Assembly: GCF_024806495.1 (NCBI RefSeq) | Contig: NZ_JANUFF010000017.1 | Span: 23,442-87,441 of the forward strand | DNA from: Chryseobacterium sp. JUb7 | GTDB lineage: Bacteria; Bacteroidota; Bacteroidia; Flavobacteriales; Weeksellaceae | Direction: 5' to 3' | DNA length: 64,000 nucleotides | Shown: positions 35,773 to 44,311 of the stretch, piece after piece | Layout: every line of letters begins with the position of its first letter | How positions within the stretch are numbered: the stretch's first letter is position 1 | The notes under the pieces: model-generated | The model's input: the letters and a program-made list of their open reading frames with translations, nothing else | Told to the model about the DNA's origin: nothing | The model's database searches: none | Program-made: the position numbers and the translations under genes

Positions 35773-38700
35773 ATGTTTCTCAATTGTCATACTTATCATA
35801 GCTTACGTTATGGAACTATTTCTGTTGAAGATCTGGTTCAGTTGGCTATGGATTATAAACTGAAAGTTTTGGCGTTGACAGACATTAATACCGTAACAGG
35901 AATCTATCAGTTCTATAATCTATGTAAAGAAAATGGTATCAAACCGATTGTAGGTGTTGATGTACGAGTTGAAAATGAGCAATTCTACATATGCCTAGCA
36001 AAAAATCCCAAAGGCATCGCTGAAGTCAATAGGCTTTTAACCGATTATAACTGCGAAGGCATCGAAATTCCAAAAACCAATCCAAAATTAGATAATTGTT
36101 TTATCATCTATTCTTTACAGAATATTCCCGAAAAACTGTTGGAACACGAGTTTATTGGAATAAGACAAGAAGAATTAAACTTACTCATCAATCCGGAATT
36201 AAAATCTTTGATTCACAAAATGGTCATTTTACATCCGGTAACTTTTAAAACCGATGATGAATATGAACTTCACAAAGTATTACGGGCTATTGATCTTAAT
36301 ACACTTTTTACCAAACTTAATGAAAAAGATTATTGTAGAACAAATGAATCTTTTACCAATAAGAAAAAGCTCTTAAGTCAATATGAACAATACCCTGAAA
36401 TCATTGAAAATACCAAACATATCGTCAATGAATCTAGTTTTGACTTTGATTTTAAAAACCCGAAGAATAAAAAGCATTATACTGACAGCAAGGAAAATGA
36501 TTTTAAATTGCTATCCAAATTAGCTTATGAAGGTTTGATTCGGAGATATCCTAATCAAAACAAACAAGCTATTGAAAGAGTTGAAAAAGAATTGACAGTG
36601 ATTGACCAACTGAACTTTTGTGGTTACTTCTTAATTACCTGGGATATTATTCAGTACAGTAACAAGATGGGCTTTATGCACGTTGGCAGAGGAAGTGGTG
36701 CTAACAGCATTATAGCTTATTGTTTGGGAATTTCAGATATATGCCCTTTAGAGCTTGATCTGTATTTTGAAAGATTTCTAAATCTGAATCGTAAATCACC
36801 ACCCGACTTTGACATTGACTGGAGTTGGAAAAATCGTGATACGATTCTTGAATACATTTTTAAAAAGTATGGTAAAGATCATGTCGCATTTTGTGGAACC
36901 AATGTAGAATTTAAAAGAAGATCAAGATTCAGAGAACTCGGAAAAGTATTTGGTCTTCCTAAAGATGAACTGGATCAGCTTTCCAAAAAACCTAAAGAAT
37001 TACACGATCAAAATTCAGTCGTTCAACAGATTTATAAATATGAGCAATTAATGATAGGATTTCCCAATCAAAGAAGCATGCACTCCTGCGGAATTCTGAT
37101 TTCCGAAGAACCGATTACCAACTATTCTGCTTTAGAATTTCCGCCAAAAGAATTTCCCATCGTCCAGTTCGATATGTATACGGCAGAAGATATTGGTTTG
37201 GAAAAATTTGATATTTTATCACAAAGAGGCTTGGGAACAATTAAGGATGCCGTTCAGTTAATTGAAGAAAAAAGAGGCATTACCATAGATATTGAAGACA
37301 CCAGAATTTCCAAAAATGAGATCAAGTGTAATGAGTTTTTAAGTATTGGAAAAACTATAGGTTGTTTTTACATTGAATCACCTGCTATGAGAGGTTTATT
37401 AAGAAGGCTCAAATGTGACAACTATAAAGTATTGGTTGCGGCTTCATCAATTATCCGTCCAGGAGTTGCACAGAGTGGAATGATGCGGGAATATATCTTT
37501 AGACACAACCATCCCGGTCAATTCGAATATTTCCACGAAGTATTTGAAAAAGAATTAGGTGAAACGTATGGAATTATGGTATATCAGGAAGATGTTATTA
37601 AAATAGCCATGCATTTTGGAGGGGTTTCAGCAGCGAATGGTGATGTTCTCCGAAGAGCAATGAGTGGCAAAGGGCGGTCTCTTTCAGCTTTACAAAAGTT
37701 AAAAGAGGACTTCTTCGAATCCTGTAAAATAAAAGGGCATTCTGAGCAACTCTCTCAAGAAGTTTACCGGCAGATCGAATCTTTTGCAGGTTATTCATTT
37801 TGTAAAGCCCATTCGGCTTCTTATGCTGTGGAAAGTTATCAGAGTCTTTACTTAAAAGCTTACTACCCCATTGAGTTTATGGTGTCTGCCATTAATAACG
37901 GAGGGGGATTTTACAGAACAGAAGTTTATATTCATGAAACGAAAATGGCCGGAGCTACCATTCATAATCCTTGTATTAACCTAAGTGAATTCCAGACAAC
38001 TGTATATGGAACAGATGTCTATTTAGGTTTGATGCATATTGAGAAACTGGAAGTGAGTATTAAACGATTGATTCCTGAAGAACGCAAAAAAAATGGTGAT
38101 TACAGATCATTGCAAGATTTTGTAAAAAGAGTCCATATCGGTATTGAAACTTTACAGATTTTAATTTTTGTCGGGGCTTTCAGATTCACGGGAAAACAAA
38201 AACATGAATTGCTGATCGAGGCAAGATTTCTATTATCTAAGAATCAATATAAAACAAAAGCTATATCATTATTTGATGAACCTCAAAAAGATTATAAGTT
38301 GCCAGTTATTGAAAGAAATCCATTGGAAGATGCTTTTGATGAAATTGAAATATTAGGCTTCCCCGTCTCCTACTCTATTTTTGATCTATTGAAAACAAAA
38401 TACAGAGGTCATGTTTTGGTAAAAGACCTTTTGAAGTATCACAAAAAACAGGTAAAAATGTTAGCTTATCTTATTTCCAGAAAGCATGTTCCTATTAAAA
38501 TGAAAAACCATCCTGATAAAAAAGATGATATGTATTTCGGAACATGGATCGATGCTGAAGGGCAGTATTTTGACACCGCACATTTTCCTGATAGCCTTAG
38601 ACAGTTTCCTTTTAAGGAGGGCGGCATTTACTATTTATTGGGAACTGTTGAAGTGGATTATCATTTCCCTACGGTTACCATTACCAAAATGGCAAAAATG

Positions 38701-38847
38701 CCACTGATTGCAGATCCCCGATATTCTTTGGATGAAGTCAAAGCTAAAGAAGTTGAAAATAGTCTTCGCGAAGATGTGAGCCTGACCTTTAGACAACCCT
38801 ATCCGCAGGAAAAGGAAATTGGATTGCCCAGACATAGAATGTTATAG
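35773..38847 (+). CDS. dnaE: DNA polymerase III alpha subunit, DnaE2/ImuC-like
   Basis: 1024 residues, shorter than a replicative DnaE. The N-terminal PHP domain starts MFLNCHTYHSLRYGT with LALTDINTVTG. The catalytic core has GFMHVGRGSGANSIIAYCLGI and PPDFDIDWSW, then KAHSASYAVESYQSLYLKAYYP. A C-terminal OB-fold part ends the protein. Coupling 10 nt after dinB under the same operator points to the error-prone DnaE2 role, not the replicative enzyme. The start ATG at 35773 leads directly into the PHP domain. Confidence 0.85.
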   Translation: MFLNCHTYHSLRYGTISVEDLVQLAMDYKLKVLALTDINTVTGIYQFYNLCKENGIKPIVGVDVRVENEQFYICLAKNPKGIAEVNRLLTDYNCEGIEIPKTNPKLDNCFIIYSLQNIPEKLLEHEFIGIRQEELNLLINPELKSLIHKMVILHPVTFKTDDEYELHKVLRAIDLNTLFTKLNEKDYCRTNESFTNKKKLLSQYEQYPEIIENTKHIVNESSFDFDFKNPKNKKHYTDSKENDFKLLSKLAYEGLIRRYPNQNKQAIERVEKELTVIDQLNFCGYFLITWDIIQYSNKMGFMHVGRGSGANSIIAYCLGISDICPLELDLYFERFLNLNRKSPPDFDIDWSWKNRDTILEYIFKKYGKDHVAFCGTNVEFKRRSRFRELGKVFGLPKDELDQLSKKPKELHDQNSVVQQIYKYEQLMIGFPNQRSMHSCGILISEEPITNYSALEFPPKEFPIVQFDMYTAEDIGLEKFDILSQRGLGTIKDAVQLIEEKRGITIDIEDTRISKNEIKCNEFLSIGKTIGCFYIESPAMRGLLRRLKCDNYKVLVAASSIIRPGVAQSGMMREYIFRHNHPGQFEYFHEVFEKELGETYGIMVYQEDVIKIAMHFGGVSAANGDVLRRAMSGKGRSLSALQKLKEDFFESCKIKGHSEQLSQEVYRQIESFAGYSFCKAHSASYAVESYQSLYLKAYYPIEFMVSAINNGGGFYRTEVYIHETKMAGATIHNPCINLSEFQTTVYGTDVYLGLMHIEKLEVSIKRLIPEERKKNGDYRSLQDFVKRVHIGIETLQILIFVGAFRFTGKQKHELLIEARFLLSKNQYKTKAISLFDEPQKDYKLPVIERNPLEDAFDEIEILGFPVSYSIFDLLKTKYRGHVLVKDLLKYHKKQVKMLAYLISRKHVPIKMKNHPDKKDDMYFGTWIDAEGQYFDTAHFPDSLRQFPFKEGGIYYLLGTVEVDYHFPTVTITKMAKMPLIADPRYSLDEVKAKEVENSLREDVSLTFRQPYPQEKEIGLPRHRML

Positions 38848-38877
38848 TTTTAATTACATGACCGGTTATTTCAAAAC

Positions 38878-38910
38878 AATTCCTATCATTTTAAAAAAAT
38901 CATAGGAATT
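38878..38910. terminator. Bidirectional terminator between dnaE and an SDR gene
   Basis: AATTCCTAT (38878-38886) pairs with ATAGGAATT (38902-38910) around a 15-nt AT-rich loop. It lies 31 nt after the dnaE stop and 21 nt before the end of the convergent SDR gene. Confidence 0.6.
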
Positions 38911-38930
38911 ATTACACTCTATTACAAAGT

Positions 38931-39764
38931 TTAAAAATCTGTTGATTTTGTCAATGTTTCCCATTGCTTATAACTGCTACTCAACAAATCCTGCTTACCC
39001 AATGCCCTCATATAAGCATCACTGCCTAAAAGCAGATATAATGGAGGCTCCGTCATATCGGCTATTTCTCTCATCACTATTGCTGCCTTTTCTGGATCAC
39101 CGTTTTGGCTTCCGCTCATTCCCTCAAAACGTGATAAGGATGTATGAATGTGTGAATAGGCATCAATTTTATTTTTTGCCAACACCAAAGAGTCCGGATT
39201 ATTGAAATTAGTACGAAATCCTCCAGGAGCGATTAGAGTTACTTTAATACCAAATGATTTTACATCTTCTGCCAAAACTTCGGTTAAACCAATAACAGCA
39301 TGCTTAGTAGCACCATATACTGACCAGCCGCTTGTAGGAGAAATACCGGCTATCGAAGAAATATTAATTATATGACCATTCCCCTGATTGCGAAGAATTG
39401 GTAGCACATTACGAATTACATTGATAGTTCCAAATACATTAACATCAAAGCTTCTACGCACTTCTTCGTCGCTTAACTCCTCCATAGTACCACCGATACC
39501 ATATCCGGCATTATTAACCACGACATCTATTCTTCCAAATTTTTCATAAGCTTGTTGTATGGCATCAGCAACACTATTATCGTCACCTAAATTGACACAT
39601 AGCGGCAAAAATGCAGCATTATTAAATTGCACAGCTTCATTTAAGTTTTTTACATTTCGGGAAGTTGCAGCCACCTGATGACCTGCTTCTAATAATTGTT
39701 TAATCAAAGTAAGTCCAAGTCCTTTTGAGGCGCCTGTAACAAACCAAACTTTTTTAGTATCCAT
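38931..39764 (-). CDS. SDR family oxidoreductase
   Basis: 277 residues with TGASKGLG near residue 11, NNAG, ISSIAG for the catalytic Ser, and YGATK for Tyr/Lys. The GYGIGGTMEELSDEEVRRSFDVNVFGTINV segment and long C-terminal tail belong to the classical group also seen at 53378, 55912 and 60145. Upstream, on the same strand, lies an AraC gene (40738-39845); a -7 element TATCTTTG (39785-39792) lies 20 nt before the start, so the SDR may be transcribed separately. Confidence 0.85.
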   Translation of the reverse strand: MDTKKVWFVTGASKGLGLTLIKQLLEAGHQVAATSRNVKNLNEAVQFNNAAFLPLCVNLGDDNSVADAIQQAYEKFGRIDVVVNNAGYGIGGTMEELSDEEVRRSFDVNVFGTINVIRNVLPILRNQGNGHIINISSIAGISPTSGWSVYGATKHAVIGLTEVLAEDVKSFGIKVTLIAPGGFRTNFNNPDSLVLAKNKIDAYSHIHTSLSRFEGMSGSQNGDPEKAAIVMREIADMTEPPLYLLLGSDAYMRALGKQDLLSSSYKQWETLTKSTDF

Positions 39765-39784
39765 ATTATACTCTTTATTTCATA

Positions 39785-39792
39785 CAAAGATA
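39785..39792 (-). promoter_or_regulatory. -7 element of the SDR gene
   Basis: Read on the minus strand this is TATCTTTG, matching TAnnTTTG, 20 nt upstream of the SDR start codon at 39764. The 26-nt motif of the 49-61 kb operons is not evident here. Confidence 0.5.
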
Positions 39793-39844
39793 TGAGGGAG
39801 CATCTGTTGGCTGTTTACCGAAACCAAACGAATACTATCGAAAA

Positions 39845-40738
39845 TCAAACAAGACGAAAAGAGGTTGGTGTAGTTTGAGTATGTTTTTTGAAAAAATAGG
39901 TAAAATGTGCAGGCTGTAAAAAGCCTAAACTATAGCTGATATCGGCAACATTCCAATCCGTATGTTTCAACAATGCAATGGCTTCGGCTATCATTTTCTC
40001 TGCAATATGCTGAGTCGTTGTTTTTCCCGTTGTGCTGCGTACGGCACGATTAAGATGATTAGTATGTACGCCCATCTTATCCGCAAAATCTTTTGCCGAG
40101 CGCATTTTTACTGAATCTTCCAAAGATTCGATGGGAAATTGATTTTCTAGTAAATGGGTAAAAATAGAGGTAATTCTCTGATTACTATCTGGATGTTGGT
40201 AAAGTTTCTCATCCGGTTCCATTTTCATTGCAAAATGAATCAGTTCAGAAACATAATTTCGTATTAAATCGTATTTAAATTGATAATCAGACTTATTTTC
40301 CACTCTCATCTTTTCAAACAAAGCTGAAACCTCAGAGACCTGTTCTTCATTTAAACTATACACCCACTTGTTTCCCGGTGAAAAAACTGGCAAACCGTCT
40401 ACTCCATTCCTATGACTTTCGGTAAAAAAAGATTCTTTGAAAATACAAAAGAAACCAACAGCATTTTTTGCCAGTCGTTCAAAGCGATATGGAACTTTTG
40501 GATTAAAAAAAAGCAAAGTATCACCTTCTATAGCAATACTTTTATCAGCGAAATGACAGCGATGCTTACCATCAATCAGCATTATTTTAAAGAAATCATA
40601 TCGAGCATATGGAGAAGGGATTCTTCCTCCATTAGTTTCTGATAAAGAAAAAACATTGAAATCACCTGCACCAATAGGTGGCAAGGATGGTAATTCATCA
40701 AATTTCTGATTGTAAAATGATTCAATATTTTTCTGCAT
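39845..40738 (-). CDS. AraC family transcriptional regulator
   Basis: 297 residues. N-terminal cupin-like sensor region (YDFFKIMLIDGKHRCHFADKS, DTLLFFNPKVPYRFERL) and C-terminal double helix-turn-helix ending DWNVADISYSLGFLQPAHFTYFFKKHTQTTPTSFR. It belongs to a different subgroup from the six HPL-motif AraC paralogues of this window. It is followed by an SDR gene, its likely target. Confidence 0.8.
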   Translation of the reverse strand: MQKNIESFYNQKFDELPSLPPIGAGDFNVFSLSETNGGRIPSPYARYDFFKIMLIDGKHRCHFADKSIAIEGDTLLFFNPKVPYRFERLAKNAVGFFCIFKESFFTESHRNGVDGLPVFSPGNKWVYSLNEEQVSEVSALFEKMRVENKSDYQFKYDLIRNYVSELIHFAMKMEPDEKLYQHPDSNQRITSIFTHLLENQFPIESLEDSVKMRSAKDFADKMGVHTNHLNRAVRSTTGKTTTQHIAEKMIAEAIALLKHTDWNVADISYSLGFLQPAHFTYFFKKHTQTTPTSFRLV

Positions 40739-40984
40739 TTTATAAAATTAATTAAAAAAATTGTTTTACTGACAGACTTACTTTTTATATCATCCATTCA
40801 TATTTAATAATAAAAAGAAAGATTAAATTAGAAGGCTTTTCTATAAGTATTTGTAGAAGCTTTGATGAAAATAATTAGCAACATAGCAAAGTAAAAATTT
40901 GCGCTGAAACAGAAGTAAGCGTGATTTGATCAACATTTTATTATTAACTATGATAAAACTAATATTATAAGAAATTTGTTATTA

Positions 40985-41782
40985 TTATAATAAACCAAAA
41001 TGCATCAAAGCCTTCTCCACACCGTGGTTATCAACCTCCTCTGTTACAAAATCGGCAATCTCTTTAACATTGTCTCCGGCATTTCCCATCGCAACTCCAA
41101 TTTCTACAAACTCTAGCATAGAAATATCATTTCCGCCATCTCCGAATGCCATCGTTTCGGTGACATCAATATTAAAATGTTCACAAAAGTATTCTACTCC
41201 TTTCTGCTTACTTATTCCTCCCGGATTGACATCAGCAAATAAAGATGTCCATCTTGAGGAGAGTGAGTTAGGCATTACTTTTTGCATAAATGACACTTCA
41301 TTTTCAGGGTCAATAAAAATATTAACCTGCAAAACATTTTCTATATCAAGAGTTTCTCTATCATACAAAGGAGGTACAGGAAGATTCACATGAGTATATA
41401 ACTCCAAAACTTGTGGACTTTCGTGGCTGATTCTTACCTTATCCTCATACATCAATGAAAAACTCACACTCGACTTTTCTGAGTGATCAATCAAATTCTT
41501 AATATCATCAGGATGAATAGTTTGTTTAAACATCACCTGACCATCGATCGTCATACAATATCCTCCATTAAAAGTAAGGAAGCCATCAAACTCAATATGT
41601 TTAATGTGATTGAGATCATTGATAGACCGACCTGTTGCCACAATAACTTTTATACCTTTTTCCCGAAGATTCTTTATGGCATTTTGAGTGGACTCTGGAA
41701 TTACTTTGGTTTTTAAACTGATTAACGTACCATCAATATCGAAAAAGACAGCTTTAATATTGGGTCTTTTTTCAGAATTCAT
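40985..41782 (-). CDS. HAD-superfamily hydrolase, Cof type
   Basis: 265 residues from the ATG at 41782 (MNSEKRPNIKAVFFDIDGTLIS); the frame could begin at 41860 but the extension is unlike the family. HAD motifs: I FFDIDGTL (nucleophile Asp), II VATGRS, III the Lys in ISKQKGVEYF, IV FGDGGNDISMLEFV. The Cof/IIB cap sits between II and III. These enzymes dephosphorylate sugar phosphates or flavin-related substrates. It stands alone with 246 nt of AT-rich DNA downstream that holds nothing I can identify. Confidence 0.85.
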   Translation of the reverse strand: MNSEKRPNIKAVFFDIDGTLISLKTKVIPESTQNAIKNLREKGIKVIVATGRSINDLNHIKHIEFDGFLTFNGGYCMTIDGQVMFKQTIHPDDIKNLIDHSEKSSVSFSLMYEDKVRISHESPQVLELYTHVNLPVPPLYDRETLDIENVLQVNIFIDPENEVSFMQKVMPNSLSSRWTSLFADVNPGGISKQKGVEYFCEHFNIDVTETMAFGDGGNDISMLEFVEIGVAMGNAGDNVKEIADFVTEEVDNHGVEKALMHFGLL

Positions 41783-41938
41783 ATTAAATACTACAATATT
41801 TATTCTATAAAAATACAAACAATTTTTTACTGTAACTTCCTTGCATAAAATTATAATCAATTTTAAAATCTGGCATTAAAGTATATAAAAATCTCTAAAA
41901 TATCCAAAAAAATTAAATTAGAGTATAACGATAAATTT

Positions 41939-42298
41939 TTAATATTTATTAAGCTGAAGATACTCAACTACTTTACCATCATTTTGTTCAACAATGAAAC
42001 GGATACCAGTACTGACTCTATTGACAGGTATAATGATCTTTTTTGACTCTTTTTCAAGAATTCTCCAGTATGCATCGAGATCATCCACCACAAAAATTGC
42101 ATCTACCAAACTGGGTATCTCCAAAGCTTCTGGACCATCAACTGCTCCCAAAATAACAAAACGATCAACCATTTTTAATTGGTACCCATCATGCGAAGCG
42201 GACACGCTGACCTCTTTACCTGTAATTTTTTTATAAAAATCTACTGTGCCCTCAAAGTTATCTGTAACTATTGGCATTGCTAGTGTGATTATTTCCAT
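41939..42298 (-). CDS. VOC family (glyoxalase-like) protein
   Basis: 119 residues: IITLAMPIVTDNFEGTVDFYKKITGKEV at the N-terminus, and IRFIVEQNDGKVVEYLQLN at the end with the typical Glu ligand. The function is not determinable. It is divergent from an HxlR gene; the 79-nt spacer holds a -7 element for each direction, so the HxlR protein likely controls it. Confidence 0.7.
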   Translation of the reverse strand: MEIITLAMPIVTDNFEGTVDFYKKITGKEVSVSASHDGYQLKMVDRFVILGAVDGPEALEIPSLVDAIFVVDDLDAYWRILEKESKKIIIPVNRVSTGIRFIVEQNDGKVVEYLQLNKY

Positions 42299-42310
42299 TT
42301 TCTATTTGTT

Positions 42311-42329
42311 TAACTTTGTTACAAATGTA
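42311..42329. promoter_or_regulatory. Divergent promoters of VOC and HxlR genes
   Basis: Plus strand TAACTTTG (42311-42318) fits the -7 consensus for the HxlR gene; minus strand TACATTTG (42322-42329) fits it for the VOC gene. They are only 3 nt apart, so the two promoters face each other and RNA polymerases would compete. Confidence 0.5.
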
Positions 42330-42377
42330 TATCGGAGACATCTCATTTACAATAACTCATTTTTTTATTAGTTTCTT

Positions 42378-42734
42378 ATGAAAAATTATACAAAAGAAAG
42401 CTCTACAAATCAAGAAAATAAAAAAAATCTAACAGCAAGCTGTAGTGTGAATGATACTTTCAGTTTTCTCGGAAGAAGATGGCTCATGGCAATACTATAC
42501 GAAGTCTCATTGGGTCATAACCAGTTTTCAGCTCTTTTAAAAAAAGTTCCTGGTGTATCTGAACATATGCTGGCATCAAGAATTGATGACCTTGTTAAAA
42601 AAGATCTAATTATCAAAAGACCTATTGAAAACACGATACCAGTACAAATTGTTTATTCTGTCACAAAAAAAGGGGCTGAACTTCTATCCATAGCAGAAGT
42701 ATTAAATACCTGGACTCGAAATTGGGAGAATTAA
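42378..42734 (+). CDS. HxlR family transcriptional regulator
   Basis: 118 residues with SFLGRRWLMAILYEVS, FSALLKKVPGVSEHMLASRIDDLVKKDLI and the wing IPVQIVYSVTKKGAELLSI. A cysteine (TASCSVND) lies in the usual N-terminal sensing position. It is divergent from a VOC gene, suggesting it senses an electrophile or drug handled by that protein. Confidence 0.85.
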   Translation: MKNYTKESSTNQENKKNLTASCSVNDTFSFLGRRWLMAILYEVSLGHNQFSALLKKVPGVSEHMLASRIDDLVKKDLIIKRPIENTIPVQIVYSVTKKGAELLSIAEVLNTWTRNWEN

Positions 42735-42882
42735 AATAAAGATAGTATTCCGGTTGTATTATATCTATAATTTTCCAATTTATTCCATGATGATGTTAGA
42801 TGAATATTCAAGTTAAATTTTGATTGCAATACAATAAATTGATGTGTGAGCAACATATTTAGGAATGGGAAAATTTATATTA

Positions 42883-43257
42883 TTAGTCGTGACAAAATGA
42901 AATTTCTTTACCGTCCGCGTAAACTTTACCCCAGTCACACAGGCTTTTCAGAATAGGCACCAAATCGTTACCTTTATTCGTTAAAACATATTCAATCCCT
43001 GGAGGCACAGTATTAGGGATTTCTTTTCTTTTAAGTATCGCATGGATTTCCAATTCTTTAAGCTGCCTGCTTAAAACTTGTTCCGTTATATTGGATAATT
43101 CTTTTTTCAACAAATTAAAACGGTTATTGCCCTGTGAGATAGAATAAACTATTTGAGACTTCCAGCGTCCTCCAATCATTGCAATGGCGGAGTTTAATTC
43201 ACAAACCTGAAAAAGAAATTGTTCATTGATAGCATTTGTAGAATTTTCCTTACGCAT
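42883..43257 (-). CDS. HxlR family transcriptional regulator
   Basis: 124 residues with FQVCELNSAIAMIGGRWKSQIVYSI, FNLLKKELSNITEQVLSRQLKELEIHAIL and the wing VPPGIEYVLTNKGNDLVPI. A CELNS cysteine is in the sensing position. A frameshifted HxlR gene lies 36 nt upstream on the same strand, so the two are a tandem pair. The intended target is not obvious. Confidence 0.8.
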   Translation of the reverse strand: MRKENSTNAINEQFLFQVCELNSAIAMIGGRWKSQIVYSISQGNNRFNLLKKELSNITEQVLSRQLKELEIHAILKRKEIPNTVPPGIEYVLTNKGNDLVPILKSLCDWGKVYADGKEISFCHD

Positions 43258-43293
43258 ATCTTTTTGATTATTTATAATATTTATGTTACAAAC

Positions 43294-43682
43294 TCAATCT
43301 ATAACAGTTGGATTGACAAACTCACCTTTTTCATTGACTGTTTTATTACCCCAATGAGTTATAGATTCCAAAACCGGCACGATACTCTTTCCAAAATCAG
43401 TTAAGCCATAAATAACTTTTACAGGAGTTTTTTACCATAAACTTTTCGTGAAACTAAACCGTCCTTTTCCAACTGTTTTAATTGTAGACTTAATGTCATT
43501 TCTGTTACAGCTGATATGTCCCTGCGAAGCATGCTATATCTCTTGGATTCATCTTTTAGGTGATAAAGGATTACAGCTTTCCACTTACCTCCTATAAGAT
43601 CCATGGTAAGGCTAATCGTGCAAGGATATATTTTATCATTAAGTTTTATGTAATCACTGATACATTCTGTTTTCATTTCCAT
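43294..43682 (-). pseudogene. HxlR family regulator gene with a frameshift
   Basis: The frame from 43682 gives the first 87 residues of an HxlR protein (LTMDLIGGKWKAVILYHL, YSMLRRDISAVTEMTLSLQLKQLEKDGL) and then stops at 43419. The missing C-terminus (VKVIYGLTDFGKSIVPVLESITHWG) is encoded in another frame down to the TGA at 43294-43296. The break falls in a run of six A on the coding strand (T6 at 43428-43433); one extra A would restore the frame. It may be a real mutation or a homopolymer sequencing error. Confidence 0.8.
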
Positions 43683-43901
43683 TTTAGAACTATCTATTTC
43701 GATAGTTATTGCAAATATTAAATATACTTCAAATGTTTTTGCCGATAAAGCTCTAAAACTTTAGCCATTAATCTATATAATTTACCATTGAAATGTAAGC
43801 CATCTTTTGAAAATTCTTTCTAAAACATTACGAACTAACAATTTTCTAAGTAATTTCTCTTATATCAACTGATAATTATCTTTTAGAATTAAAATTTTAA
43901 A

Positions 43902-44108
43902 ATGGATTAAAAAAATAACATTATTGGATGTGATCATATATCGATCAAAGCTATAGACTTGGAGAAAACGTTAGGTTTTTATAAAAGTTTTGTATTTGAA
44001 ACCGTACATTCATGGTCGCTCCCAGATTTCAATCTGGCAATATGCGTGATGCTCTATACCAAAGAATTCCCAATACCTAAAATTAAATTGCAAAATATTG
44101 GAAATTAA
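43902..44108 (+). pseudogene. Remnant of a VOC/glyoxalase-like gene
   Basis: ATG GAT is followed at once by TAA, then the same frame continues with NIIGCDHISIKAIDLEKTLGFYK and ends at 44108. DHISIKAIDLEKTLGFYKS is the usual N-terminal beta-alpha of a VOC domain. The middle and metal-binding C-terminus are missing. It is therefore a nonsense-bearing fragment, not a gene. Confidence 0.7.
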
Positions 44109-44130
44109 AGTCCCAATTAATTATAGTTAA

Positions 44131-44179
44131 TTGCTGTTTAATTTTGCTCACACGAATTAAATCATCCATAAAAGTGTTT
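44131..44179. repeat. Dispersed repeat, copy 1
   Basis: About 39 of 49 bases match 63703-63751 in the same orientation, and the last 21 bases (AAATCATC, one mismatch, ATAAAAGTGTTT) match at 20 positions. In both copies one minus-strand frame reads NTF-DDL-R-S-IK-QL-like residues, so they could be decayed ends of one gene family. Confidence 0.5.
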
Positions 44180-44311
44180 ATAGCCTTGCACCAACGTCAC
44201 AAACTCCCAAATGACTCTAATTTAACTTAAATTGAGCCATTTTTTGCTTTCTATTCCAGAATAATCCAGATATAACCCAGATTAATCTTTTTAACTTACC
44301 TACGAACTCAA

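Larger units (their letters stand above)
43683..44311. other. Region with gene remnants only
   Basis: 629 bases without an intact gene. It holds the VOC remnant (43902-44108) and a 49-nt segment (44131-44179) repeated at 63703-63751. The remainder is AT-rich and unremarkable. Confidence 0.6.

Noticed and set aside
39785..39840. Sixth copy of the 26-nt regulatory motif
   Set aside because: A -7 element is present, but bases 31-32 nt beyond it do not align with the motif; only a shifted, partial GAATA match was found.
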